From Akanthomyces muscarius (Eukaryota > Ascomycota > Sordariomycetes > Hypocreales > Cordycipitaceae), in the NCBI RefSeq assembly GCF_028009165.1, contig NC_079243.1, positions 3,224,001 to 3,288,000 of the forward strand: a stretch of 64,000 nucleotides of DNA, in the 5' to 3' direction. A model generated the notes under the pieces. The model ran no database searches. It was not told where the DNA came from and worked only from the letters and a program-made list of their open reading frames with translations. Position numbers and translations under genes: made by a program. This document shows, piece by piece, positions 43,154-54,671 of this stretch (the stretch's first letter is position 1; each line of letters opens with the position of its first letter).

Positions 43154-45859
43154 ATGCCTTGTGAGTAGTGCTCTATTCCTGTGTGCGCATCAGCAAATTA
43201 CCGCGTTATTTCTGTTGCCATCGTTCAGTGTGACTTTGCGAACCGTTGGCTGCTCGCACCGTCGCTATCCCATCATGCCTCCGATCGCATGCGGCCCCTG
43301 GTCCTGCTCTAGCCAAGTGATGTCAGAGCTTCACGGGGTATCAGGGCCGGATAGAAGTTGGACAAGCAGCTGGTAACGGCGTTTTCTAGCTCATTCTCTG
43401 CATTGGGGGACTGGGTTCGAGTCACGTGGTCGACTCTATAACTGCAACGATTACCTCTTGACCAGAAACTGACGAGTTGCAGTCCTAGCTGAGGATCCCT
43501 GGATTAACGGTCAGGCGAGGTATGCGTCTCTCTGCCCTCGCAACCAATTCAGCTAACAATGTCTAGCCCCTTCGAATTGTCCGAGCTCGACGACTGCGCT
43601 GTTGGTATCGACGCAACCTACTACCTTGGCCAGCTTCTGGATACCACGCCCGCTCACGAACCGCTCCTCTCTGCCCTTGGCGGCCTGACCGGCATCAATA
43701 CGCACATTAACCAAAACCTGGATCTTTGGAAGAAGAACAACATCATCCCGTTTTTCATCTTCGATGGCCAGTCCATCACCGGTCAGGATGAAGTGTCACT
43801 CAAGCGGGGCCGCAATGCCAACGCCAAGACGGACGAGGCATGGAATCTCTACTCGCAATCGTCAGCAGAGCAGGCTGTCAACACTTTCGGTGCCAATCCC
43901 GGTACGCATACTGGCCGCCGTATCGCTCAACATAGGCTAACCAGGCTCAGGCGCATTCCGTCTCCAGAACCTCTACCCTCTTTTGCAAGCGATTCTAAAC
44001 GAGCGCAAACTTCACTTTCTTGTCGCTCCCTACAATGCGAGCGCCCAGGTACGCCAGACTTGCTAGATATCCCGGCCACAACTAATGATGTATAGCTCGC
44101 ATACTTTCAAATGATCGATTCTGATCAAGTTGCCGCCGTCATGGGCTCACAGGAGCTCCTGCTTTACCCAGTTAGGGACTTTGTAATCCGCAGCATTGAC
44201 TTTGACAACAAAACCATCACTTCCATCTCAAGGAGGCGCATTATACATACCATTGGAAGCGGAGAGGCCATGCTCATTGATGCCCTTCTCATGAGCGGAA
44301 CCTCGTTCCTGTCCACCTTCCCTCCTCTGCTGGAGCCATCCATCTATCAGCATCCCTTCACCATCATGGACGCCGTCAACATTTTGCGCACATCGGATAA
44401 ATCTGTCGCAGCAGCATGTGCATCTTTTAATGACATACTTGTTGCCCAGGACCCCACCTGGATCGACAAGTACCGCAGGGCTAGAATGGCCGTTCATCAC
44501 TTTGTCCACATTACCGAGGCGGGCGAAGTGCGAGTCAACGATTTCGATAACCTCACTCAGGACAATCACGAATATCTAGGTCTACAGCTACCCGCCGAGC
44601 TGTTCCACTACCTCAACACTGGTCTAATTGGCCCCAGAATTCTGAACTGTATAACACACAGTCGTTATCTGGTGCAGCCAACACTGGACGGTGCTGCCTC
44701 GGACGAGTATAAGAAGCTGATAACGTCCAAGCTTGTGCCCATCCTTGAGCAGTCCCTCGGACTTATCATTCCCCGGGTTCATCGTGGCATTGGACACAAG
44801 GACATTACGATGCGTGTATGGTTCGACCCTAAATTCTCGCACGAGATCAACCACCGAGCTTTGCAGCCTGTCCCGTCTCAGGTTGTCGGTAGCTGGGACG
44901 TCAAGGAAAAAGACTTGCGTGGGTTTTTCCCGGCCGACTTTGCTGGTCCCGTATATCTCGAGGTTCTCGCTCTTGCCAATACCGACTTTGTCGAAAAGAC
45001 GATCAGCCGTGAAAAGCCCATTCGCGGTATCGACAGTATCGACATGGTCGTTTCAGTTACCATTTGGCGCTTCCTCCACCTCCGCGGCTATGTCAATGAT
45101 TCACATCAGCTAACAAAATGGGGCAACGCCCTAGCTACCACCTTGTTGGCACTGAAGGACGCCACCGAGACTCGCCCTGATGCTCCTGCTCTTGATGAGG
45201 CTGCCCTTTTGGCATTCGAGCTTGTCAAGTTTGGCTCACTGACGGGCAAGTACCAGGACGGCACTCCCGGCCTTCCTCGCAAGGGGAGCGACGCAGACAA
45301 GGCTGCTGTGGTTCTCATCAGCCAAGCCGCCACCCTGCTCAAGCTGCGACATCAAGTATTTGGCTATACTGGTCCCTTAAACAAGAGCTTGCTCATGTTC
45401 CGCTCTCTGTCTTCGGCTGTTCGTGAGGCGGATCGTGATCTTATTGAAGCCATTGTCGCCTCCATGTTCATGTACGGCCAATGCCAGCGTGAAAGAGACG
45501 ACCATCTTGAAATCAGCCAAAAGTAAGTTGCTGTCGTGCTCATCATTTGAGACTGCGCTAACGAAACCAGACTTCCATTTTTGCAGGAGCCCGACATCGG
45601 CCTCGGTATTGCCGTGCGCACCTTTTTCGACGACGACGAAGTTAGCGATAGCAAAGAGACACGAGCTGATCGTCTGGACAAATTCCCCAAGACCTTTGTT
45701 CCGTATGCCGAAGCTCTGACCGAGGATGTTCGCCTTGTCGTTGACTTTGTTAATGCCATCAACCAAGGCTTACAGACTCTGGACAGCAAGGAGCTGCCTG
45801 CCGAGGACAAGGCCGCTTGGGCCAAGGCTCAGGCTTATCTCGAGGCCAGACCATTTTGA
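43154..45859 (+). CDS. MKT1: MKT1 homologue (XPG/FEN1-fold post-transcriptional regulator)
   Basis: Homologue of yeast Mkt1, which with Pbp1 regulates translation or stability of specific mRNAs. Six exons (43154-43160, 43483-43519, 43567-43901, 43951-44048, 44096-45522, 45571-45859) join in frame to 730 residues; the first exon is seven bases. The start MPFLAEDPWINGQASPFELSE fits the family. The XPG N and I regions are recognisable (AVGIDATYYLGQLL, IIPFFIFDGQ, FLVAPYNASAQLAYFQMIDS), but where FEN1-type nucleases carry two Glu after the A-P motif this protein has NASAQ, and the second Asp of the next motif is absent, so nuclease activity is unlikely. The C-terminal Mkt1-specific helical domains follow. 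The first intron (43161-43482) is long for this window. Confidence 0.9.
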
Positions 45860-46755
45860 GGAGACTCTGGAACCGAGATGAAGTGCTAAGCATGACATGA
45901 CGATATCTGTTACGGACAAGGCTGTTTCTGACCAATACCCCATCGAGCTGAAAATGTAGATTAAACATGTATGAGATGGGAGCAGGACAGGCATACATGG
46001 CGTTAGTAAAAATATTCACAGCTGCAGTTGCACGCTGAGGGTTTCCAATTAGTTTGTGGAGAGGAGGCTTGAGTATGGCGCTCGGGCATGGCAATTTGCC
46101 AAGCCTGACGCGGAGAAGCTCTGCGGCGGGTGGTTACCGTGGCATTTACATAAGAAAGTAGCTACGCTTATAAAAAAAGATATTTGTCACGACAGTTGAA
46201 AGATGGCTGGCGCAAATGATGTGTGCAATGCCGATGGGCTAAAGTGGCTTTGGTGACACGGGACGAATGTGAGGCACAATGGTGGAGATGCGACAGGGTC
46301 GTGTCGGAGGTTTGGTGTGCTTGGGGGTTTCGGCTTGTTTACAGGGCAATGGTGCCTCAACGTAGTTTCAGCATTTTTTTGCCAGTATTTGCCAAACACG
46401 GAGCGCGAGTGCGGGAGCTGGACTGGAAAGATGGCGTACATGTTCATCTCGAATGCGGCCATTGCGGTAGGCGAAGCCCCCCGATCACAGATGCGGTTCT
46501 TGCACTAATGCACATTCGATATCGAGATTCTGATTGACCCGATGCATTTTGAAGAGTGATCGATGTGCAACTAATTCATACTCACAGGAATTGCAAAGAC
46601 CTGGAAATGGTGATTGTAAAACCCATGTTATAATAATAAAAGCTCTGCCTGGCTAGCCTAAAGCACATTTGCTCATGAGGGGAAAAAAACGAAAAGAAGG
46701 GAGCCGCGCCTTTGTACAAAAACGAATAAAAAAAACAGAGCACAAAATGAAATAA
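45860..46755. other. Convergent 3' region, MKT1 / Rds1-like
   Basis: About 900 bases with the 3' UTRs of both flanking genes. Open frames at 46.2-46.5 kb overlap on both strands without features. No other element seen. Confidence 0.45.
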
Positions 46756-47796
46756 TTAAGAAATCGCCACAGCCATGGGCCCAGCAACAATCATGTCGTC
46801 CGTCAGGACCCCGGTCAGCGGCGCGCTCTTGGTCAGCGTCACGTACGTGATGCCCGCCACGCCCTGCGGCACCTGGCAGCCCTCTGCCTGCGTAAAGTTG
46901 GAAAAGGCCGTGCCGCCGGGAAACACGCCCCCGGAGGTGAAGGCGCAGTTGGTGGCCTCTGACCCGGTGTTGCCGTCGGCCTGGACCTTGAAGTTGGAGC
47001 CGACAGCCAGCGCGCCGCTGCTCGTGCCGTTGCCGCCGCTGGCGCCGGCCATCATGGCCAGCTTGGGGAAGGCCTCGATCTTGAGGTTGGAGCCCTCGGG
47101 GCAGGACTTGATGAAGGGCGCGGCGAGGGAGAAGACGGCGCGGGGGCCGAGGGGCGCGTCAAAGGCCTGCGGGACGGCGACCTGCTTGGAGAAGACGCGG
47201 ATGGAGGACTGATGGCGGGCCTCGACGGTGAGGATGGAGCCGGCGGTGCTGAGGATGGCCTTGTCGGAGAGGAGCGGCGCGGCGGCGAGGTACGCCGAGA
47301 CGCCAATGTTCTCGAGGACGGCGGCCGTCTGCACCATGCCGGCGGCGTTGGTGAAGCCAAACTCGTACTCGCACGGCTGCACGGGCTTGACGCCGCCCTG
47401 GGCGAGGGAGGACTGGAGGAGGCCGACGTGCTCGGCCTCGGTCTTGCCAATCTGCTGCAGGTCGGTGATCTGCTGCTTGTCGAGGCCGAGCGCGGCAAAG
47501 TCGGACTCGGGGAACTTGGCGAAGCCTTGGCGGTAAAAGGTCTCTTCGAGGTTCTCGAGGGTGAGGGCGCTGGGTTATTGCGTAAGCTGAGAGTTCATTC
47601 TAGGAGGAAAGTGGATTTGAGGATCTTACAATTGCAAAATATCAAAGTCGCTCAGGCCAGACTGCTGCGCATTCTCCTGCTGGCGCTTGGTGAGCGCGTG
47701 GTACTGCATCTGGCGCGAGCTGAGGCGGATGGTGGCAGGCATGGCGGTGGCGGTGGCCGCGAGCAGGGCAAGAGCCGTCGTCTTTAATGAAGGCAT
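46756..47796 (-). CDS. Secreted Rds1-like ferritin-fold protein
   Basis: Secreted stress-type protein with a ferritin-like four-helix domain, related to Rds1 of fission yeast. Exons 47796-47630 and 47569-46756 (60-base intron) encode 326 residues. A signal peptide (MPSLKTTALALLAATATAMPA) is followed by SDFDILQFALTLENLEETFY, TEAEHVGLL, AAGMVQTAAVLENIGVSAYL and SILTVEARHQSSIR, which place the Glu and His residues where ferritin-like folds bind metal. The C-terminal third is Gly/Ser/Thr-rich and beta-like. Role unknown; iron binding is inferred. The start is the Met heading the signal peptide, just upstream of which the sequence is A-rich. Confidence 0.85.
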
Positions 47797-48926
47797 TTTT
47801 TAGTGAAAGGAGTCGTAAGTTTGGATATATCGCGTGATGCAGGTATCGTGTCGTAACAAAGTCGTCGTAATTGAGTGAGCGTGTATGTGCAGGCTTCCAA
47901 GTCGAACCAGCAACGGGGGGGTTAATGATACTGAAGCAGTCCAGTGCTTTTTTGAGATTATATGTAAAAAGAAAGCAGAGAAAAGAGAACGTAAAGAGAT
48001 TGATGTAAATTAGTAAAGACGGCAGACCACGTCAACGCGGAAGAGACCAAAGAGAGTGAGAGTGGGTGGGGGAAAAGTCTAGACAGCGCAGCAGTTGTAG
48101 ATGGACAAAACAAAAGAAAACAAAAAATCTAAGCTTGCGGGACCACGGTGCTTAATATTGCAGAGCAGCGAAATGGTGTAATTTTAAAATTCGAGAAACC
48201 GGAGCTGTTCTGTGGTGTGGTGAAACACCTTGGCCTTCACTTACACGGACGGCTCACCCACGTTCCGGACGTCGGCGGCGGCGGCGGCGGGGGAGACCTG
48301 AGGCACGGAAGCCAACTAGACCGTAGCGAGCAGTTGGGCATGTCAGTGGATCGAGTTTCTCTCTTCTCACTCGCTTTCGGAGAGTTGAAAACGTGACAGG
48401 AGTAGGGAAAGGGCTGGCTGGGGGCCAGGGACCGGCCGGATCGCAGAGATACGAAACGCACTTGACACAGGGCTGGCTCCGGGGCTCACCCGTCCGGAGC
48501 ACAATCAGCCCACGAGCGATTTTCCACCCATTTCTAAAATATGACAATTAATTGAAATAGCCAAGATTTCCGCACTTTTCATAATCTGAGAGTCTATATG
48601 TGATTCCATTTTATGTGATTGATCGTTGAGCTCGCATGGAAATGGCATCTCTGGCTAGTTTTGCGACCAGGCCCGTGGGAACGCCAGCTTGGCTTAAACT
48701 CGGCCGTTTCATATTCATCTTGTCTTTTTTTTTGGCTCTCGCTTGCCAAGAAGTTCATTTGCACGCCGCTCTTTCTCTGGTCGTTCAGTGCATCGACGAG
48801 CCGTTCTCAGATAGAGTGCCCAGAATCGTAGATTTTTAATGGCCGGCCGATATTAGACTGTGCTTATAGGCCGCACCACCAAGATTGACAGTGCCGCGAC
48901 AAGACACTCATTGATATAATTACATA
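47797..48926. other. Promoter of the Rds1-like gene and spacer
   Basis: Contains the presumed promoter of the Rds1-like gene (a gatatatcc sequence near 47823-47831 on the minus strand). A short run of ggc repeats lies at 48273-48291. No coding gene can be supported. Confidence 0.4.
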
Positions 48927-49520
48927 TCAGGAAACGGTATATTGATTTGAAAGATGCAAATAAAAGTCTACAAATGACATTACTTCGGCAAGCTCCCGCC
49001 GCAACGCATCTGTCTCCATCTCGGTCATCCTCTTGTCCACGACACCGTGCATGCATTGCCGCTCCTCGTCGCTATTGAGCCGGAGCCGCGCCAGCCACGC
49101 ACTCTCCAGCGTATAAACATCTAGTAGAGTGTCAAATTAGCGTGCGTCGACGCGGTGCCAGATTACAAAGCCAAACGCAGGGCATCTGCGCCAGGCATAC
49201 GCGACCCAGCAGCTACCCGATACCTCGCCTTATTCAGGTGAACAGACTAGATCCGGCACTGCTGCACCTCAGGAGTCGTCTGACGCACCTTGTTGCAGCG
49301 AGCCTATGAGTAGACACTTGAGTTTGGAATGCTCAGTAGGACCTCGGCCATTCGATGATAGACAATCTTGTGTTTGGCAAAGTGAGCTTCAAAGTCAAGT
49401 TCTCGCGCTCGTCAAGTCTCAATGCGAGTTTATTTAAAATATCCACCGTGTCTATGGTGTGATTGACCTGGTTCCTCGCCCACAGACTACGCTATATATG
49501 AAAATTCAACAAAGCAAGTG
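48927..49520 (-). pseudogene. Decayed gene of unknown family
   Basis: The minus strand carries coding-like pieces that no single frame connects. The 3' piece (49120-48927) is open for about 64 codons to a TGA and encodes VYTLESAWLARLRLN, VDKRMTEMETDALRRELAE and MSFVDFYLHLSNQ, preceded by an acceptor-like ctctactag. Upstream, 49500-49300 encodes LWARNQVNHTIDTVDILNKL, LRLDERE, then after a one-base frame change DFEAHFAKHKIVYHRMAEVL, ending in a stop. Amphipathic, charge-balanced sequence argues for former coding. The family was not recognised; an intact gene with unusual introns is less likely given the frame change and stops. Confidence 0.4.
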
Positions 49521-49579
49521 ACTTGAAGGCTTTCATATGAAAATAAATCTATTAGTCTAGATCCAAGGCGGCACTACTT

Positions 49580-51722
49580 CTACCCAGCCTTCACACGAGC
49601 TCCCGCTTCATCCCACTTGACGCCGATCGGCTCGTGGTTTCCCGAAAACCTATGTCCTCCAAACCACAGCTCGAACCGCAAATCGGCAGGCGCCACAATG
49701 ACACGCACCTCAAACTCGCAAATGTAAAACTTGTGGCCTTTGGTGAGGCACGTGCCTCGTTTTTGCTTGAGTACCAGTTGGTGCTGCTGGACCCCTTCCA
49801 GGTTACTCTTGACGCAGCAAAGCCTCGTCACGCCGGCTATATTTTGACAATTGGTCAGTAGATGCCCCGTTGACGACTCGCTGATAAATACCTTGTTTCA
49901 GACTGCTCGGTAAAAATGACGGCTCGTTTTGAGAAATTACAATCTCAGCGTCCCATGATCGCGTTGTATCTCGCTCCGCAAGATGAAACTCGAATTTGTT
50001 GACCAATGGAGTATTCGGGTTCACCAGATCACCCTATATAGTATGTTAGACTCAGTAAATTGGATGCGGCACATAATTGCTGCTGAATTACTGTACCTTT
50101 CGAATCATCCATTGGACTTGGTTGACCGCCCAGCGCTTGCCCGAGTTGAACGGGTCTGAAATCACCTCTTCGTCAAAATGTTTCGCCGGCGAGTACACCT
50201 CTTTGACGACGACACCGTAGCTCGCGCGCGCAACTCTCGAAGCAAGAACAGACAGGTTGCCAGTTTCCATCCGCTGCTGATGGTCCAGCAAAAGGCCGCG
50301 AACGACGACGAGCTGGGGATCTTGACAGGGGACAACCACGGCAGTTGTGGCGTTTGGATGGGGGAAGCTCACAAGCTGTTGCTGAATGCTCTGTCGAACA
50401 TAGGCCGAGCTTCCCAATCCTCCTGAAAGAATCACAAACTCCTTGAAAGAAATGTTAGTACTCTATTGTTGGAATTTGGGTGGGATTTTGGTGCAACATG
50501 CCACTTGATCAGGCATGCCGTTCTCTTTGAGCCAGTTCAGCTGCTCAGTCGTCTGTCTCATGACCCCCTCAATTTGGGTATCAAACAAGGATTGAATTTC
50601 CAACCTGACATTTCGTTAGCACAAGCCCAACCAGTTTTGCTTGGACACTTGCATGGAAAACACCATTCGCCCATTTTCAACACCCAGTCCCGGATGACTA
50701 AAGTCGTGCGAGACGCCTTCCATCTGAATCTTAAACTTTGGCTGCATATACACTTTTTCGCCGAATTTGTGCTTGACAGTCCTGAAATAGTGGCCATGCG
50801 CCATACGGATCGCGAAATTGGCTGGTAGCCTGTCCCGCACGTCTGGCCAGGTGTTGAGTCTCTGGTCGACCAGCCGGATGAAGGCGCGGTCGATGAGCGT
50901 GGAGCCAATGCCAATGCCCTTGACAGCAGCCAGCTGCGCCATTTGCGGAAAGTCTGGATCTGTAGAAGTGACTCGCATCAGAGACAGGTCTGTCGTCCCA
51001 CCACCAGCATCGACGGTCAGGAATAGGCTTCCCTGGTTGAACTTGATGGCACTTGTCTTGAGCGTTGCGACAGCAGCCGCCTCGGCCTCTGTCAGGTCGA
51101 TTTGCGCAGAATGCCGTGGTCCCTCCACGCCAAACCCCGCATTTCGCATGATGCCTTTGAAAGCGTTGATGGTTTCCATTCGCGTCCACGTCGTCGGCAC
51201 GCTAAACAAAAAGTCCACTGCCATGGTCGCCCATCCGCCAGGGACATAGCCCAGCCCGACTTGCATCTCGACGGATCTTTTGACGTGGTCATACACCTGT
51301 CTGAGGTAGTCTGTGGCATACTGTTGTGCTTCTTCCATTGATCTGGGGGCTTGGGACACGCCCTGCTCCTGCGCAGCTACCAGGTTTTCGCTGTCGACAA
51401 ACATCTTGAAAAACTCGCGGCGTGCCTTGCCAGCGGGCTCATAGCCGTTGGTCGGGTAGTCAAAGTCATCGTCATCTGCACACATGTAGCCCCAGGATGA
51501 GAGTGTCCCGTCGGCATTGTAGATCAGCTTCGTTGGCACTTTACGCTCTCCTCGATCTCCGCTGCCCGGCCAATCGTTGATGACCTGAATTGGCGTTCGC
51601 GGCGACCTCCATCCAACACCTGAATTGATTAGAGATGTAGGATCGATGGGTGAGTGCAGTCAATTACCAGTAAAAGTGGTGCCAAAGTCAATGGAGACAA
51701 TTATATCCGCCTGTTGAGACAT
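49580..51722 (-). CDS. HSPA12-like Hsp70 family protein
   Basis: Divergent Hsp70 of the actin-like ATPase fold, the HSPA12-type group expanded in filamentous fungi. Exons 51722-51668, 51619-50662, 50604-50505, 50441-50097, 50033-49892 and 49836-49580 join in frame to 618 residues. Phosphate-1 loop is SIDFGTTFTGVGW, phosphate-2 DAGGGTTDLSLMRV, and the adenosine motif SGGLGSSAYVRQSI; the C-terminal part has beta-strand content but no EEVD-type tail. The intron at 50605-50661 was chosen because it restores frame; its exact donor is uncertain. These proteins lack the canonical substrate domain and their clients are unknown. It is divergent from the mucin-like membrane gene, 610 bases apart. Confidence 0.85.
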
Positions 51723-52333
51723 CTTAAGTACCGATATGGCATCTCAGTGTCCAACTGCACGGCGTTAAGATGGCATCAAGACGTGAGAGAATCAGTGCAC
51801 TGGCTGCGGCGGAATGGGTGGCGCCTGGCACGAAGCTTGACCCTTGTGGCTGCATCGGCCTACCAGTACATACAATCAAACCCCATAGCTTTACTTTCCG
51901 TTTACTCTTCTCTCCGCGCAAGTATTTGGAGACTTCTGCAACCCACATCGCGACCTCCATGCACCAGTACGGCTGAGTCCGCCTTGACGGCTGGCCGAAG
52001 GATTGTGACGAACCCGCTCTCGATGCACTGTAACCCACATCTATCACACGCCACACTGCTGGGTGAGACGCTCCATTGTCTGCTCTCCAAATTTGTACCG
52101 TTTAAGATGGTCCATGAGCAGGCTAATGCAGAAGAAGATGGATCCGGAAGGTATGTCTCATTTCCCGAGCGGGAATACCAGACAAGGGTTCACTTCGCAA
52201 GGGTACTCGTTAATATGGTCAAGGCTATTTGGCCGAGCCTTTCTGCCACTCATTTTCAGGAAAACTTATAATGCGCCTCATGCGTCTGCTTGACGACTTC
52301 CCATAAGGCACAACTTTGTCAACTCTCGATAAA
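51723..52333. other. Divergent promoter, Hsp70-like / membrane protein
   Basis: A 610-base spacer between two divergent genes. One open frame of about 200 codons crosses it and the Hsp70 start, but it begins without ATG and lacks protein features. The spacer could co-regulate the pair. Confidence 0.4.
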
Positions 52334-53928
52334 ATGTCTTCTGCAGTCTATTCAATTGAAGTCACAACCCTGTTTACAGGACCTAACCAGCCAGATCCGA
52401 GTCAGGTATACGGAGTGTTGCACTCGGATGGAAGCATGGTGACCTGGCCAGAAACTCTCACGTCAGTTTCGATCTCCGGCTCAACCCCAATCACCTCCAT
52501 CCGCCCCATATCAAAGGAATTATGGAACGGTGATAGAAAAGTGACAGCAACTGCCACATTTGGGCAGCTTTATTCCGGCGGGGCAGCAGTGCCTTGGCCA
52601 GCGACCGCGCAAGGCGTCGTCGCTGGCAGCATCTCTGCTGGTTCTGCCACAACAGCGTCAACTACGGCAGCTTCAACTCCAACAGCTTCAACTCCCTCTA
52701 CACCATCAACGCAAACTGCAACAACGCCTAATACTTCGGCGACTTCTGGAACGACGACTACTGCCACAACGAATGCGAAAACCGGCACAAGCAAAGTACC
52801 GACTTCAACATCCAGCACCTCGCCGCCGGTGTCGTCACACTCAACGGGGATCTCAACAGGAGCAACTGCTGGAATCGCCATTGGATGTGCTCTCGTTGGT
52901 CTGGCGATTGGTCTCCTTGTGGCATTCTGCCTCTTCAGGCGCAAGGGAAAGCGCAACGGCTTACAGGGCAATGGGGTTCTGCCTCGTGAATTCGAGGAAT
53001 ATCCCTCGGATAAAGGAACTCCTGTCCACGACATCCAACTGAACCAGTTCCTGCTCGAGGCCACTCCTGACAGGGACATTGCTCAAGAAACGCAATCAAT
53101 CGGGGCACTCATCGATCAACATGTCGAAAGCTACTACCACACGCACCCAGTCACAGTCGATAACAGAGCGCTTGCATCAGTTCTGACCCAACTTGGTTTC
53201 CCATTGACCACCAACTCGACGTCGCTGGACGCTCAAAGCGCCGCTGCTCTCTGCCTCGATCCACGAAGCCGACGAGTCGGCCTCCGGCATGTCCTCATGC
53301 GAGTCCTCTTCAGCAGTATCGACATGCACTCCCCCCACGGTCCCTCGATGCTACCCGCACCAGCCGCCTCATTTCTACGAGCCATACCACCGGCGGAAAG
53401 CGACCGCTTTGGCGACCCTCAAGGTATGCACCCGCCCCCCGCCCGCCCACCCTTGCACAAAAGCCCTATCTGCCTGAAACAAAAAAGCTTCCTCGTTTCT
53501 CACGCTAACTGCCCTCACCCGCAGCAAACACGCTAGCTCTTCGGAAGTGGCGCAATCTCTCGGCCTTTCTTCTCCATCCGGCTCGCAGCCAGCGGACCTC
53601 GCTCCCGCTCGGGGACGCCGCGGTCGCGATGCAGGCCCAGGAGCTAGCCAGCTCACTCAACTTATTCCTGCGCTTCTTTGTCGATCAGCAGCTCCAGCAG
53701 CAGCAGGTGGGCCACCTGCAGGCGATAATTGAGGAGTGCGCCAAATTAGGCTACATGCTGTTCTCTCACCCGAGTGACTGGGAATTCATTTGCGAGGCGG
53801 GTGGGCCGACGCGAGGAGTCGTTGTCGAGGCTGGTCTGTGCAAGCTGGGGGGCCGGGACGGGGCTCCTACACCATCTCCCCAGAGGCTGCTTGAGCCAGT
53901 TGTGGTGTCTTCTCAATCCAGTCGCTAG
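52334..53928 (+). CDS. Mucin-like single-pass membrane protein of unknown function
   Basis: Exons 52334-53423 and 53525-53928 (101-base intron) encode 497 residues. The N-terminal 95 residues have beta-type repeats without a clear cleavable signal peptide. Residues about 96-175 are Ser/Thr/Ala/Pro-rich, suitable for O-mannosylation. One membrane span follows (ATAGIAIGCALVGLAIGLLVAF) with basic FRRKGKR after it, so the N-terminal part should be outside. The cytoplasmic tail of about 290 residues contains a helical domain (SIGALIDQHVESYYHTHPV, ALASVLTQLGFPL, LRKWRNLSAFLLHPARS, ELASSLNLFLRFF) found in uncharacterised fungal proteins. The architecture resembles a cell-surface sensor (WSC/Mid2-like in layout, not sequence). 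Function not known. Confidence 0.72.
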
Positions 53929-54671
53929 GTTTCATTAGTGTATGAACAGTTGTAGTAATTTCACAAGTTGTATGCTGATAGAATGTGCCCTTCGCTGTGT
54001 GGCTTCCAAGTCTCTTATTGGCACCACTCATGATTTACAAGCCAAGGAGCAACTTGAATCTAGTTCCTAGGTTCGGCGAGAATAGCGCCATCTGTTCAGG
54101 CGACTGCGACTAGCTCCTAGCTCCCGCAGATTAGTGTGTGGAGCCAGTGCCTGTTGGGGAAAGTCTTACCAGTACACCCTTGCGAGGCTATCCCTTACTG
54201 CTGCAGATGGCACCACCGCCGCAGGCCAATAAAGCGTCCCAGCAGGCGACAACGCAGCTGCAGCGCACGGTTCGCCCCCTCTGCAAGGCCCTGTCGAAGG
54301 AATGCAAGGAAATCCGCTATCTGCGTCAGGTTGAGGCAAGTACGGGTACTGTACACGTATCAGTAACTACCAAGAGTTGGTTGTGTCAATCATGTACCTC
54401 CCTTCCGCGGGGTGGAGTGCGAAGCCATGTTGATAGTCTTGGATTGAATGCGGGCGCAACCAAAGGTTATATTTAGCATCATGATACCAGTGAACTGTCG
54501 ACTGTGCAGATGCCATGTGCAGACGGGCCCTTCTCTCGTACATGGATACCTGTGACATACCCTGCTCCATCCCAAAGTCACTGATACCGTGATGCGATGC
54601 TGTTATTCGGCCTAAATTTGATGAACCATCTTCCAATCTACCCCATCAAAACCTTCTGAGCGCCCTCTGAG
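53929..54671. other. Spacer with a possible short upstream exon
   Basis: The frame from the ATG at 54207 (MAPPPQANKASQQATTQLQR ... ALSKECKEIRYLRQVE) looks coding-like for about 45 codons and ends at a GC-type donor (gag|gcaagt). It may be a first exon of the next gene or an independent fragment; no satisfactory join was found. Confidence 0.3.

Noticed and set aside
43408..43430. tRNA-like T-loop (gggttcgagtcac) in the first MKT1 intron
   Set aside because: The flanking bases do not form a T-stem, and no acceptor, D or anticodon arms can be built upstream.
51654..52271. 205-codon plus-strand frame across the Hsp70 start
   Set aside because: Begins without ATG, overlaps the Hsp70 start antisense and shows no domain or coding bias.
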